Counted from the first letter of the stretch, positions 53,014 through 62,548 are shown. The stretch is 64,000 bases of DNA from Qipengyuania_B thermophila (GCF_004153605.1 NZ_SDSI01000001.1:1-64000), one strand, 5' to 3'. Program-made: numbers and translations. The notes: a model not told the origin generated them from the sequence alone.

Positions 53014-54063
53014 ATGGACAAGAAGAAACTGGTTCTGCTCATCGGCGCGCTGATCGTGGCGGTCGGCACCGCGATGGTGGCGCGCTCCATGTTCGCCGGC
53101 GCGGCCGCACCGACGGCACAGGCGGCAACCACCCTGCCGCAGAAGAACGGCCCGAGGGTGCTTGTGGCGCAGCGCGCGCTGCCGGCCGGCACCATCATCA
53201 CCGCCGAGGCGCTGCGCTACCAGGAGTGGCCGGACGAGCTGGTCCAGGACGCCTATTTCCTCGACGGCAACTCGAACATCGAGGCGCTGCTCGGCACGGT
53301 GGTGCGGTTTCCAATCACCGCCGGCCAGCCCGTCACCCAGGGAGCGCTGGTGAAGCCGGGCGAGCGCGGGTTCCTGGCCGCGGCGCTTGGTCCGGGCATG
53401 CGGGCCGTCACGGTGCCGGTCTCGGATGAAACCGGCGTTGCCGGCTTCGTCTTCCCCGGCGACCGGGTCGATCTCGTCCTGACCCAGTCCGTCGACGGCG
53501 ACAACGGGGAGAGCCTCAAGGCCGCGGAGACCATCCTGCGCAATGTGCGCGTCCTCGCCACCGACCAGTCGATGAAGGAGGAGAAGAACGAGCTGGGCGA
53601 GATGGTCGCCAAGACCTCGCGCACCGTCACCCTCGAGGTCACGCCGCGGATCGCCGAAAAGGTCGCCGTGGCGCAGTCGCTGGGCACCATCAGCCTCTCG
53701 CTCCGCTCGCTGACCGACACGGTCGGCAGCGTCGAGGAGGCGCTGGCGTCCGGCGACGTGCAGATCCCGGCCAACGCCACGCCGGAGGAGGAGGAGCGGA
53801 TCCTGCGCCGCCTCGCCAGCCGGCCGCAGGACACCCGCGGCACCTACTCCACCGGCGGCGACGTGTCGCGGTTCCAGCGCCGCACCCTGCCTCCACGTCG
53901 TGGCCTGGGCGGCGGCGGCAGCGAGGCGCCCGTCATCACCGCACAGCCGGCCGGCTATGCACCCGCCGCTGCGCCCGGCGGCCAGCCTGCCGAGGTGCGC
54001 CCCACCGGCCCGATCGTCCGCGTCGCCCGCGGCAACACCACCACTGCGGTGCCGGTGAAGTGA
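53014..54063 (+). CDS. cpaB: Flp pilus assembly protein CpaB (RcpC)
   Basis: The 349-residue product has one N-terminal membrane helix (KLVLLIGALIVAVGTAMVARSMF). An SAF domain follows (VLVAQRALPAGTIITAEAL), then the RcpC region GMRAVTVPVSDETGVAGFVFPGDRVDLVL. The C-terminus is Pro/Arg-rich. CpaB is a periplasmic partner of the secretin CpaC. A half CtrA-like site (TTAACC at 52932) lies in the 105-base leader. The stop overlaps or adjoins the cpaC region. Confidence 0.94.
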   Translation: MDKKKLVLLIGALIVAVGTAMVARSMFAGAAAPTAQAATTLPQKNGPRVLVAQRALPAGTIITAEALRYQEWPDELVQDAYFLDGNSNIEALLGTVVRFPITAGQPVTQGALVKPGERGFLAAALGPGMRAVTVPVSDETGVAGFVFPGDRVDLVLTQSVDGDNGESLKAAETILRNVRVLATDQSMKEEKNELGEMVAKTSRTVTLEVTPRIAEKVAVAQSLGTISLSLRSLTDTVGSVEEALASGDVQIPANATPEEEERILRRLASRPQDTRGTYSTGGDVSRFQRRTLPPRRGLGGGGSEAPVITAQPAGYAPAAAPGGQPAEVRPTGPIVRVARGNTTTAVPVK

Positions 54064-54122
54064 TGACCGCGACCGATCCGTCATCCGCCCCGCGTCGCCT
54101 GCCGAACCTGAAAGGCAAGACC

Positions 54123-55670
54123 ATGAAACGCCTGACCGCAACCCTGCTCGTGGCGACTGCCGCCCTGCTGCCGACCCCCGCCTTCAGCGGCGCGGCGCAG
54201 GCCCAGGCCGCCTCGCCCGCCCGCCAGACGATCGTGATGTCGATCGGCAAGGGCCAGCTCATCACCATCCCCGGAACCATGAGCGACATCTTCGTCGCCG
54301 ATGACCGGGTCGCCGACGTCCAGGTGAAGTCGCGCAACCAGCTCTACGTGTTCGGCAAGGCAGGGGGCGAGACGACGCTTTATGCCAGCAACGCCGCCGG
54401 CGACATCGTGTGGTCGGCCAACGTCCGGGTCGGATCCAACATCGACAGCATCGACCAGATGCTCGCCCTGGCGATGCCCGACGCGCAGATCTCGGTCGCC
54501 ACCATGGGGACCAACACCGTGCTGCTGACCGGGACGGTCGCGGCGCCGGAGGATGCGGCCGAGGCCCAGCGCCTCGTCCAGGCCTTCACCGGCGAGAACT
54601 TCAACGTCATCAGCCGGTTGCGGATGGCCGTGCCACTCCAGGTCAACCTCCAGGTCCGCATCGCGGAAGTGCGCCGGGATTTCGTCCGCGCCATCGGGGT
54701 GAACCTTGCCAGCGGCGACTCCACGGGCGGCTTCCAGTTCGGCATCGCCGGCGGGCGGGGCGCCTTTCCGCAGTACACGCCGGGCGGGCCGCTCGGCACC
54801 GGACTGACCGAGGGCGCCGATGGCAGTTCCATCGTCAGCCGGCTCGGCGGGGCAACCACCATCGCCGCCTTCGGCCGCTTCCTCGGGCTCGACATCGCCT
54901 CGGCGCTCGACCTCGCCGAGCAGCAGGGGCTGGTCACCACTCTGGCGCAGCCGAACCTCACCGCCCTGTCCGGCGAGACGGCGGATTTCCTTGCCGGTGG
55001 CGAGTTCCCGATCCCGATCCCGCAGGGCATCGGCCAGACCACGATCGAGTACAAGAATTTCGGCGTGAGCCTCGCCTACACGCCGACCGTGCTCGCCAAC
55101 GGGCGCATTTCGCTGCGCGTGCGGCCGGAAGTGTCGGAGCTGTCCAGCTCGGGCGCGGTCGTGCTCAACGGCTTCCGTGTCCCCGCGCTGACCACGCGGC
55201 GGGCCGAAACCACGGTGGAGCTGGGATCCGGGCAGAGCTTCATGATCGCCGGGCTGCTCAGCAACAGCGCGCAGAACACGCTGGAGAAGGCGCCGATCCT
55301 CGGCGACCTGCCGATCGTCGGCAACCTGTTCCGCTCGCGCAGCTTCCGCCGCGGCGAGACGGAGCTGGTCATCATCGTCACGCCGTATCTCGTGCGTCCG
55401 GTGAACGCCCGCGACGTGCGCCTGCCGACGGACGGGTTCCGCGCCCCGACGGAGGCGCAGGCGGTGCTGGGCTTCCAGGAGAACGACGGTGTCAGCGGCG
55501 CGGTCCGGCCCGAGCCGACCGCCCGCGACGCGCAGGGACAGGCGCCGGGCGTCTCTCCCGGCATCTCGCACGCGCACCCTCCGGCTCCGGCCGCCGCGCG
55601 CTCCGGGCGCGAACAGCAGCGCGCCGAGGCTGCCGTTCCCGGCTTCTCCTTCAATCCGAAAGGCAACTGA
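54123..55670 (+). CDS. cpaC: Flp pilus secretin CpaC (RcpA)
   Basis: CpaC forms the outer-membrane ring through which the Tad pilus passes. The 515-residue product starts at ATG 54123 with AAAGG upstream and a signal peptide ending AQA. An N-terminal domain (about 35-190) precedes the secretin core with VTTLAQPNLTALSGETADFLAGGEFPIP and ISLRVRPEVSELSS. The core ends with APILGDLPIVGNLFRSRSF and LVIIVTPYLVRPV. Frames starting at 54060 or 54063 would add residues before the signal and are less likely. Confidence 0.95.
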   Translation: MKRLTATLLVATAALLPTPAFSGAAQAQAASPARQTIVMSIGKGQLITIPGTMSDIFVADDRVADVQVKSRNQLYVFGKAGGETTLYASNAAGDIVWSANVRVGSNIDSIDQMLALAMPDAQISVATMGTNTVLLTGTVAAPEDAAEAQRLVQAFTGENFNVISRLRMAVPLQVNLQVRIAEVRRDFVRAIGVNLASGDSTGGFQFGIAGGRGAFPQYTPGGPLGTGLTEGADGSSIVSRLGGATTIAAFGRFLGLDIASALDLAEQQGLVTTLAQPNLTALSGETADFLAGGEFPIPIPQGIGQTTIEYKNFGVSLAYTPTVLANGRISLRVRPEVSELSSSGAVVLNGFRVPALTTRRAETTVELGSGQSFMIAGLLSNSAQNTLEKAPILGDLPIVGNLFRSRSFRRGETELVIIVTPYLVRPVNARDVRLPTDGFRAPTEAQAVLGFQENDGVSGAVRPEPTARDAQGQAPGVSPGISHAHPPAPAAARSGREQQRAEAAVPGFSFNPKGN

Positions 55671-55672
55671 CC

Positions 55673-56323
55673 ATGACGGGCAAACCACTGACGACACGCA
55701 TGGCCTTTGCGCTTGCCGGATGCGCGGTCGCGCTCGGCGGATGCGGAGGCATGCCGGGCAACCGTTCGCTCGACAGCACCAAGCAGGCGGTGGTCGAACG
55801 CACGACCATGGCGCTCGACCTGTCGACCAGCTTCGACGGGCTGCCGATTGCCGAGCGGCAGCGGCTGGACGGATGGTTTCAGGCCATGAACCTGCGCTAC
55901 GGCGACCGGGTGGCCGTCAACGACAGCGCCGGCAATCCCGCGACGCGTCAGGCGGTGGCGGAACTGGCGGGACGCTATGGCCTGCTTCTCAGCGACGCCC
56001 CGGCGTTCGCCGCCGGCTCGGCACCAGCCGGTCAGGTCCGGGTGGTCGTGGTCCGTTCGGTCGCCAGCATGCCCGGTTGCCCCGACTGGTCCGCGCGCAG
56101 CGACATCAATCTCGCCAACGCGACCTACCCCAATTTCGGCTGCGCCATCAACGGCAACCTCGCGGCCATGGTCGCCAACCCCGAAGACCTGATCCAGGGG
56201 CAGGCCGGCACCGGCGAGACGGTGGTCCTCACCTCCACCAAGGCGATCAACAGCTATCGCGAGCAGGCGCCCACCGGGACCGGCGGCCTGAAGGAAACCA
56301 GCACCAGCGGCGGAGGTAACTGA
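55673..56323 (+). CDS. cpaD: Pilus assembly lipoprotein CpaD
   Basis: The 216-residue protein has a signal with lipobox LAGCAVALGGCGG and the CpaD phrases MPGCPDWS and NFGCAINGNLAAMVANPEDLI. CpaD is the small outer-membrane lipoprotein (pilotin-like) of the Tad secretin. It starts two bases after the cpaC stop and has the AAAGG in the cpaC end as its binding site. Confidence 0.93.
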   Translation: MTGKPLTTRMAFALAGCAVALGGCGGMPGNRSLDSTKQAVVERTTMALDLSTSFDGLPIAERQRLDGWFQAMNLRYGDRVAVNDSAGNPATRQAVAELAGRYGLLLSDAPAFAAGSAPAGQVRVVVVRSVASMPGCPDWSARSDINLANATYPNFGCAINGNLAAMVANPEDLIQGQAGTGETVVLTSTKAINSYREQAPTGTGGLKETSTSGGGN

Positions 56324-56325
56324 GC

Positions 56326-57606
56326 ATGAACGCACCTTGGAAAAGCGGCATGGGCGGCCGCGATCCGTTCGCCGCCTTCCTCTGCGACGAAGCGGCGCTG
56401 GACGTGCTGCGCCCGGTCGTCATCGAGATGGGGTGGCAGCCCGAGAAATGCGCCAAGGGCGGGCTGCGCAACGCGGTCCAGTCCCTTTCCGTCTCGGCCA
56501 GTCCGAACATCCTGATGGTGGACCTGTCCGAAAGCGGCGATCCGCTCAACGACATCAACGGTCTCGCCGAGGTGTGCGAACCGGGCACGGTGGTGATCGC
56601 GGTGGGGCAGGTGAACGACGTGCGGCTGTACCGCGACCTCCTTGCCAGCGGGATTCAGGACTACCTGCTGAAGCCGCTCTCGGCGACGCAGCTTCGCGAC
56701 GCGCTGAACCAGGCGCAGGCCATCTTCGCCGCCCCCAAGGCGGGGGATAACCACGCCGCGCGGCGCCACATCTCGACGGCGGTGGTCGGCACGCGCGGGG
56801 GTGTGGGCGCCTCGACACTGGCGACGTCGCTCGCCTGGCTGTTCAGCACCACGCACAAGCTGCCCACCGCGCTGCTCGACCTCGACGTGCATTTCGGCAC
56901 GGGCGCGCTGGCCATGGATCTCGAGCCCGGCCGGGGTCTGACGGACGCGATCGACAATCCGAGCCGCATCGACGGCCTGTTCATCGAACGCGCGATGATC
57001 CGCGCCAACGACAACCTGGCCATCCTGTCGGCGGAGGCGCCGATCAACTCGCCGCTGCTGACCGACGGCACCGCCTTCCTGCAGCTGCAGGAGGAGTTCC
57101 GCCAGGCGTTCGAGATGACGGTGGTGGACCTCCCGCGCAACATGCTGATCAACTTCCCTCACCTGCTGGCCGACGTGAACGTGGTCGTGGTCACGACCGA
57201 CATGACGCTGGCCTCGGCGCGGGACACGATCCGCATCCTCTCCTGGCTTAAGGCCAACGCCTCGCACGCCACGACGCTGGTGGCGGCGAACAAGGTGCAG
57301 ACCGCGGCGGCCGAGATCTCCAAGGCGGACTTCGAGGCGTCGATCGAGCGCGGCATCGATTTCTTCATCCCGTACGACCAGAAGGCGGCGGCGCACGCGG
57401 CCAAGCTGGGCCAGCCCTTCGTTCAGGCGAACGGCGCGAGCAAGCCGGCGGCGGTGATGGCGCAGATCGGCGAGACCATCATCGGCAGCGCGGACGAGCA
57501 GTCCGACAGTCCGGCGAAGGGCAAGAAGTCGCTGCTGGGCGGATTCGATCTCAAGTCGATGATCTCCCGCAAGGCGGGAAAGACGGCGCAGAAGGTCGGG
57601 GCCTGA
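56326..57606 (+). CDS. cpaE: Pilus assembly/localisation ATPase-like CpaE (TadZ)
   Basis: The 426-residue protein has an N-terminal atypical receiver-like domain (about 15-130; LLKPLSATQLRDAL) and a MinD/ParA-like domain with the deviant P-loop GTRGGVGAST at 155-164. Where a signature lysine would stand, Ala162 is present, as in other CpaE/TadZ proteins. It places the Tad machinery at the cell pole. It starts two bases after cpaD and is followed at once by tadB: the cpaF gene that normally follows is absent. Confidence 0.94.
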   Translation: MNAPWKSGMGGRDPFAAFLCDEAALDVLRPVVIEMGWQPEKCAKGGLRNAVQSLSVSASPNILMVDLSESGDPLNDINGLAEVCEPGTVVIAVGQVNDVRLYRDLLASGIQDYLLKPLSATQLRDALNQAQAIFAAPKAGDNHAARRHISTAVVGTRGGVGASTLATSLAWLFSTTHKLPTALLDLDVHFGTGALAMDLEPGRGLTDAIDNPSRIDGLFIERAMIRANDNLAILSAEAPINSPLLTDGTAFLQLQEEFRQAFEMTVVDLPRNMLINFPHLLADVNVVVVTTDMTLASARDTIRILSWLKANASHATTLVAANKVQTAAAEISKADFEASIERGIDFFIPYDQKAAAHAAKLGQPFVQANGASKPAAVMAQIGETIIGSADEQSDSPAKGKKSLLGGFDLKSMISRKAGKTAQKVGA

Positions 57607-57658
57607 CCGGGGTGCCGGATCGACGGCGCCGCGTGCCGGATCGTGAAAGGGTGACGCG

Positions 57659-58630
57659 ATGAGCTTTGTTCAGACCATGCTGCTGGCCGCGGGACTGCTC
57701 GCGCTGATGATCATGGGCTACATGCTCGTGAGCGAGCCGTCCACAGGCAAGGCCACGCAGCGCCGCCTCCAGGCGGTCCGCTACCGCCACTCGGACAGCA
57801 CCGACGCCAAGGTCGAGAGCCAGCTGAAGAAGGCGATCGCCGCGCGCAAGCCGAAGGTCCACCACGCCGCCGGCTCGCAGTCGCGGATCCAGGCCCTCGC
57901 CCTGCGGCTCGACCGCACCGGCAAGAACTGGACGGTCACGCAGTACATCTACGTGTCGCTGGGCCTTGCCCTCGTGGTGGCGCTGCTGCTCTATGTGAGC
58001 TTCGGCACGCTCGCGCTTGCCCTGCTGTTCGGCGTCGTCGTCGGTGCCGGCCTGCCTCACCTGCTGGTCGGGCGGCTGATCACCAAGCGGACCAACGCCT
58101 TCAACGCGAAGTTCCCGGACGCCATCGAGCTGCTCGTGCGCGGCCTGCGTTCGGGTCTGCCCGTCACCGAGACACTTTCGGTCGTCGCCTCCGAGGTTCC
58201 GGCGCCGGTGGGCACGGAGTTCAAGACGATCGTGGAACGGATCAAGATCGGCCGGACCATGGAGGACGCGCTGCAGGAGACCGGCGACAAGCTCGGCATT
58301 CCCGAGTTCAACTTCTTCTGCATCACCCTCGCCATCCAGCGGGAGACCGGCGGCAATCTGGCCGAGACCCTGTCCAATCTGAGCGACGTGCTGCGCAAGC
58401 GCGCGCAGATGAAGCTCAAGATCCGCGCCATGAGCTCGGAGTCGAAGGCCTCGGCCTACATCGTCGGCGCCCTGCCGTTCCTCGTCGCGGCCATGATCAC
58501 CTGGATCAATCCCGAGTATGTCAGCGGGTTTGTCACGGACCAGCGGCTGATCGTCGCCGGCATCGGCGGCGCGATCTGGATGAGCATCGGCGCCTTCATC
58601 ATGGCCAAGATGGTCAGCTTCGAAATCTGA
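57659..58630 (+). CDS. tadB: Tad inner-membrane platform protein TadB
   Basis: The 323-residue product has an N-terminal helix, a basic soluble region, and a GspF-type domain at about 140-270 (FPDAIELLVRGLRSGLPV, ETGGNLAETLSNLSDVLRKR). Further helices follow at the C-terminus. TadB/TadC form the platform on which the CpaF ATPase acts. It is 52 bases after cpaE, the place where cpaF would normally be. Confidence 0.94.
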   Translation: MSFVQTMLLAAGLLALMIMGYMLVSEPSTGKATQRRLQAVRYRHSDSTDAKVESQLKKAIAARKPKVHHAAGSQSRIQALALRLDRTGKNWTVTQYIYVSLGLALVVALLLYVSFGTLALALLFGVVVGAGLPHLLVGRLITKRTNAFNAKFPDAIELLVRGLRSGLPVTETLSVVASEVPAPVGTEFKTIVERIKIGRTMEDALQETGDKLGIPEFNFFCITLAIQRETGGNLAETLSNLSDVLRKRAQMKLKIRAMSSESKASAYIVGALPFLVAAMITWINPEYVSGFVTDQRLIVAGIGGAIWMSIGAFIMAKMVSFEI

Positions 58631-58652
58631 CGCGCAGGAAGGGGCTGCACGC

Positions 58653-59660
58653 ATGAACACTCCCGCCGGACCGACCCTGCTGGGCGTCGACGTCATCATG
58701 ATGGGCACCGTGCTCGCCGCGGTGGCGGCGATGGCGGTCATGCTCGCCATCTACGCGGCGGTCACCGTGCGCGATCCGATGGTCAAGCGCGTCAAGGCGC
58801 TCAACGCCCGGCGCGAGCAGCTCAAGGCCGGCATCGTCACGAGCAACGCGAAAAAGCGGCAGAGCCTGGTCCGCAAGACCGACACCACCGAACGGGTCAA
58901 GGACACCCTCGGCCGGATGAAGGTCCTCCAGGACACGCAGATCCAGGACATTCAGCAGAAGCTCGCCTATGCCGGTTTCCGCAACAAGGATCTGGCCGTG
59001 CTGGTCATCATGGCCCGGCTGGTCCTGCCGATCGCTTTGGGTGGCCTGGTCGGCCTCGCGGTTTACGCCTTCGACTTCTTCCCGGACTGGGGCCAATTCA
59101 AGCGGTTCATCGCCTTCGCCGGCGCCACCCTCCTCGGCTACAAGGGGCCGGAAATCTATCTCAAGAACCTGGCCACCAAGCGCACCGAGGCCATTCGCAA
59201 GGGCCTGCCCGACGCGCTCGATCTGCTGGTCATCTGCGCCGAAGCGGGTCTGACGGTCGATGCCGCCTTCAACCGCGTGGCCAAGGAACTCGGCCGTGCC
59301 TATCCCGAGCTTGGCGACGAGTTCCTGCTGACCTCCATCGAGCTGAGCTTCCTCAGCGAACGCAAGAAGGCTTTCGACAATCTTGCCTACCGCGTCAATC
59401 TGGAGGCGGTGAAGGGCGTGGTCACGACCATGGTCCAGACCGAGAAGTACGGAACGCCGCTAGCCTCGGCGCTTCGTGTGCTGTCGGCCGAGTTCCGCAA
59501 TGAACGGATGATGCGCGCGGAGGAGAAGGCCGCGCGCCTGCCGGCGATCATGACGATCCCGCTGATCCTGTTCATCCTGCCGGTGCTGTTCATCGTCATC
59601 CTCGGTCCGGCCGCCTGCGACATCTCCGACGCATTCAGCGGCGGGGCCATCGGCGGCTGA
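58653..59660 (+). CDS. tadC: Tad inner-membrane platform protein TadC
   Basis: The 335-residue protein is the second GspF-type platform protein: N-terminal helix, RKGLPDALDLLVICAEAGLTVDAAFNRVAKEL, and FDNLAYRVNLEAVKGVVTTMVQTEKYGTPLASAL, then a last helix pair (IPLILFILPVLFIVILGPAA). It is 22 bases after tadB. tadD/tadE/tadF genes do not follow; the next gene is convergent. Confidence 0.94.
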   Translation: MNTPAGPTLLGVDVIMMGTVLAAVAAMAVMLAIYAAVTVRDPMVKRVKALNARREQLKAGIVTSNAKKRQSLVRKTDTTERVKDTLGRMKVLQDTQIQDIQQKLAYAGFRNKDLAVLVIMARLVLPIALGGLVGLAVYAFDFFPDWGQFKRFIAFAGATLLGYKGPEIYLKNLATKRTEAIRKGLPDALDLLVICAEAGLTVDAAFNRVAKELGRAYPELGDEFLLTSIELSFLSERKKAFDNLAYRVNLEAVKGVVTTMVQTEKYGTPLASALRVLSAEFRNERMMRAEEKAARLPAIMTIPLILFILPVLFIVILGPAACDISDAFSGGAIGG

Positions 59661-59724
59661 ACCACAGCGGCGCCGGACCACGGCGCGGGCGCGGCGCGGA
59701 CACGCCGCTCCCGCGCTGCGCGGT

Positions 59725-60510
59725 TCAGCGGGGCGCCATCCGGATGGCGCCGTCGAGGCGGACGTCCTCGCCGTTGAAGTAGCCGGTCTCGATCATGCAC
59801 AGCGCCAGCCGGGCATACTCCTCCGGCCGGCCGAGGCGCTTGGGAAACGGCACGGAGGCGTTGAGCGCCTCGATCGCCTTTTCCGGCAGGCCCATGAGCA
59901 GCGGCGTGTGGAAGATGCCCGGCAGGATCGTGTTGACCCTGATGCCTTCGTTCATCAGGTCGCGCGCGATCGGCAACGTCATTCCGACGACCCCTGCCTT
60001 GGACGCCGAATAGGCTGCCTGGCCGATCTGGCCATCTTCGGCCGCGACGGAAGCCGTGTTGACGATCGCCCCGCGCTCGCCTTCGTCATTAAGCGGGTCA
60101 AGCGTCATCATCCCCGCCGCCGATTTCGCGATGCAGCGGAAGGTGCCGATCAGGTTCACCTGAATGACGAACTCGAACGCGGACAGCGGGTAGTGCTTGA
60201 TCTCGCCGGTCTGCTTGTCCCGGCTGGCGGTCTTGATCGCGTTGCCGATGCCCGCGCAGTTCACGAGGATCCGCTCCTGCCCGTGCGCCTGGCGCGCGGT
60301 GGCGAACCCGGCATCGACATCCTGTTCGCTGGTGACATTGACCTTGCAGAACACGCCGCCGACCTCGTCGGCAAGCGACCGCCCCTTCTCCTCGTTCATG
60401 TCGAAGATCGCCACCTTGGCGCCCTTCGACGCCAGCAGCCGCACGGTGGCGGCACCCAATCCCGACGCTCCGCCCGTCACCACGGCGGGCGTGCTGCTGC
60501 CGACATCCAT
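59725..60510 (-). CDS. SDR 3-hydroxyacyl-CoA dehydrogenase, HSD10-like
   Basis: The 261-residue SDR starts at ATG 60510 with AGGAG upstream. It has VVTGGASGLGAATVRLL, Asp in IFDMNEE (NAD preference), VNCAGI, and the catalytic Ser-Tyr-Lys in NTASVAAEDGQIGQAAYSASKAG. GMTLPIARDLMNEGIRVNTILPG closely follows the type II 3-hydroxyacyl-CoA dehydrogenase group. It lies 26 bases after the thiolase gene, suggesting fatty-acid or isoleucine degradation. Confidence 0.92.
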   Translation of the reverse strand: MDVGSSTPAVVTGGASGLGAATVRLLASKGAKVAIFDMNEEKGRSLADEVGGVFCKVNVTSEQDVDAGFATARQAHGQERILVNCAGIGNAIKTASRDKQTGEIKHYPLSAFEFVIQVNLIGTFRCIAKSAAGMMTLDPLNDEGERGAIVNTASVAAEDGQIGQAAYSASKAGVVGMTLPIARDLMNEGIRVNTILPGIFHTPLLMGLPEKAIEALNASVPFPKRLGRPEEYARLALCMIETGYFNGEDVRLDGAIRMAPR

Positions 60511-60536
60511 TCCCGTTCTCCTGTCTGTCTGAAAGG

Positions 60537-61706
60537 TCAGAGCGCCTCGACGATGGTGACGTTGGCGACGCCGCCGCCCTCGCACATCGTCTGCAGGCCG
60601 TAGCGCTTGCCCCGCGCCCTGAGCGCATGGACCAGCGTGGCCATGAGTTTTGTGCCGCTGGCGCCGAGCGGATGGCCGAGCGCGATGGCGCCTCCGTTGA
60701 CGTTCAGTCGCTCCGGGTCGGCGCCGGTGTGCTTCAGCCAGGCGAGCGGCACGGAGGCGAACGCCTCGTTGACCTCGAACAGGTCGATGTCATCGATCCG
60801 CATGCCGGCACGCTCGAGCGCGCGGTCAGTGGCGAACAGCGGCTCTTCCAGCATGATCACCGGGTCGCCGGCCGTCACCGTGAGGTTGACGATCCGCGCC
60901 AGCGGCGTCAGCCCGTGACGTTTCAGCGCCTCTTCCGACACGACGAGCACCGCGCTCGACCCGTCGCAGATCTGGCTGGCCGACGCGGCGGTGATCCGGC
61001 CCTCGGGGCTGAGCAGCTTGACCGAGGCGATGCTTTCCAGCGTGGCGTCGAAGCGGATGCCCTCGTCCACGTCGTGCTGTTGCGGCCCGTCGGGCGTGTC
61101 CACCTCGATCGGGACGATTTCCCTGGCAAAGGCCCCCTCCTGCGTCGCCGCCTTCGCCCGCTCGTGGCTGCGCAGCGCGTAGCGGTCCAGTTCCTCCTTG
61201 GACAGGTCGTGCTTCTGCGCCATCATCTCGGCGCCGACGAACTGCGACCACTGGATGCCGGGATATTTCGTTTCGAGGCCGGGCGACTTGTAGTGCCCCA
61301 GCCCCTCTTTCATGTGGAACATGGCGGTGGACCCCATGGGCACCCGCGACATGCTTTCGACCCCGGCGGCGATGACGACATCCTGCGTGCCGCTCATCAC
61401 CGCCTGCGCGGCAAACTGGATCGCCTGCTGCGAGGAACCGCACTGCCGGTCGATGGTCACGGCCGGGGTCGACTGCGGCAGGCGCGAGGCCAGCACGGCG
61501 TTGCGGCCGACCTGCATCGCCTGCTCGCCGCCCTGACTGACGCAGCCCATGATCACGTCGTCCACGGCGCCGGGGTCGATCCCGCTGCGCTCGACCACGG
61601 CGTTCAGCGCATGAGCCGCGAGATCCACCGGGTGAACCCCGGCCAGACGCCCGCCGCGTTTGCCGCCCGCCGTCCGGAGCGCATCGACGATATAGGCGGT
61701 GGACAT
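60537..61706 (-). CDS. Acetyl-CoA C-acetyltransferase (thiolase)
   Basis: The 389-residue thiolase has the acyl-enzyme Cys89 in DRQCGSSQQAIQ and VNGGAIALGHPLGASG with the catalytic His. CEGGGVANVTIVEAL at the end holds the second Cys region. It cleaves 3-oxoacyl-CoA to acetyl-CoA or does the reverse. ATG 61706 gives the family start MSTAYIVDALRT, with GGGAGAG upstream. The SDR gene follows in the same operon, giving steps 3 and 4 of beta-oxidation. Confidence 0.95.
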   Translation of the reverse strand: MSTAYIVDALRTAGGKRGGRLAGVHPVDLAAHALNAVVERSGIDPGAVDDVIMGCVSQGGEQAMQVGRNAVLASRLPQSTPAVTIDRQCGSSQQAIQFAAQAVMSGTQDVVIAAGVESMSRVPMGSTAMFHMKEGLGHYKSPGLETKYPGIQWSQFVGAEMMAQKHDLSKEELDRYALRSHERAKAATQEGAFAREIVPIEVDTPDGPQQHDVDEGIRFDATLESIASVKLLSPEGRITAASASQICDGSSAVLVVSEEALKRHGLTPLARIVNLTVTAGDPVIMLEEPLFATDRALERAGMRIDDIDLFEVNEAFASVPLAWLKHTGADPERLNVNGGAIALGHPLGASGTKLMATLVHALRARGKRYGLQTMCEGGGVANVTIVEAL

Positions 61707-61785
61707 GACGACGCTCTCCCTCGTTGCTGTTTGCAACGGGTTTACGGCGGCCGCCCCGGAGGGTCAAGCCGGGGGGCGGTGCGCC

Positions 61786-62328
61786 TCAGCGGACGCGCAC
61801 TGCGCGCAGGCCCGGCCGCCCGGCGACGGACAACCTGTAGCTGCCCAGCAGGCCGCGCGTGACGGTCGCCTCCTGCCCGACACGCGGCAGTGTCTGGAAG
61901 TAGCCGCTCTCCGTCGTCTGCCACACCGCATCGTCGATCTGCACCAGCCAGTTGCCCGAGCGCGTCGTCTGCACCGCCCGGATGGTGCCCGTGACCGATT
62001 CCGGTTCCTCGTCCGCGCCACCGTCCCGCACACCCGGAAACAGCCGCACTCCGCCGAGTGGCAGGCCGAACAGCGACCGGCGGGCCGCGCGCACCTCCTC
62101 GATGCTGGTGACGGCGATCCGGCCTTCCCGCCGCTCCTCCTCCAGCGCCGCGACCGTACGGTCGTAACAGGCGAGCCGTTCGGCATCGGCCGGCAGGCTC
62201 CTGCAGTCGACCACCGCCCGCAACGGCGCCGGCGGCTCGGCGGAAGCACTGCGTCCTTCCTGCGCCGCAGCCGGCAACGCCAGAACCGCCGCCCACGCGG
62301 CCAGAAGCACTCGGCAAGACCTCGTCAT
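61786..62328 (-). CDS. Secreted protein of unknown function
   Basis: The 180-residue product starts at ATG 62328 with a clean signal peptide (SCRVLLAAWAAVLALPAAAQ). The mature part has VVDCRSLPADAERLACYDRTVAAL, with two cysteines that likely form a disulfide bond, and then a beta-rich domain. That domain reads GTIRAVQTTRSGNWLVQIDD, VWQTTESGYFQTLP and GQEATVTRGLLGSYRL. This ERLACYD motif occurs in small periplasmic proteins of proteobacteria, but I do not know the function. Confidence 0.75.
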   Translation of the reverse strand: MTRSCRVLLAAWAAVLALPAAAQEGRSASAEPPAPLRAVVDCRSLPADAERLACYDRTVAALEEERREGRIAVTSIEEVRAARRSLFGLPLGGVRLFPGVRDGGADEEPESVTGTIRAVQTTRSGNWLVQIDDAVWQTTESGYFQTLPRVGQEATVTRGLLGSYRLSVAGRPGLRAVRVR

Positions 62329-62389
62329 GTCAGCAAATCCTCGACCCTCAGCCTCAATCAGCCCCGCCTTTTTGCGCCGGCGCGCCTTG

Positions 62390-62409
62390 AACAGCAATGT
62401 TGCTGTTTT
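62390..62409. other. AACAGCAA/TTGCTGTT hairpin with T-tail
   Basis: Perfect eight-base arms flank a TG loop; a run of four T closes the right side. It lies in the 220-base gap between the divergent secreted protein and TonB receptor genes. It could be an attenuator or terminator in the receptor leader or a dyad operator. Confidence 0.5.
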
Positions 62410-62548
62410 GCGACAGTGCAGATGGATCATGAGGCGCGGCGGCACTGCGCGATTGCGGGGCGCATTGTTCCTGAATAACCACCGCAGCCAATCACGCCTC
62501 GCTGCGGGCGGCGCGTGCATTGTCGAATCACCAGCAAGGACGTCATCC

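Noticed and set aside
57607..57658. A hidden cpaF gene in another frame between or within cpaE and tadB
   Set aside because: The gap is 52 bases and no other frame in the two genes shows a GSPII_E Walker motif.
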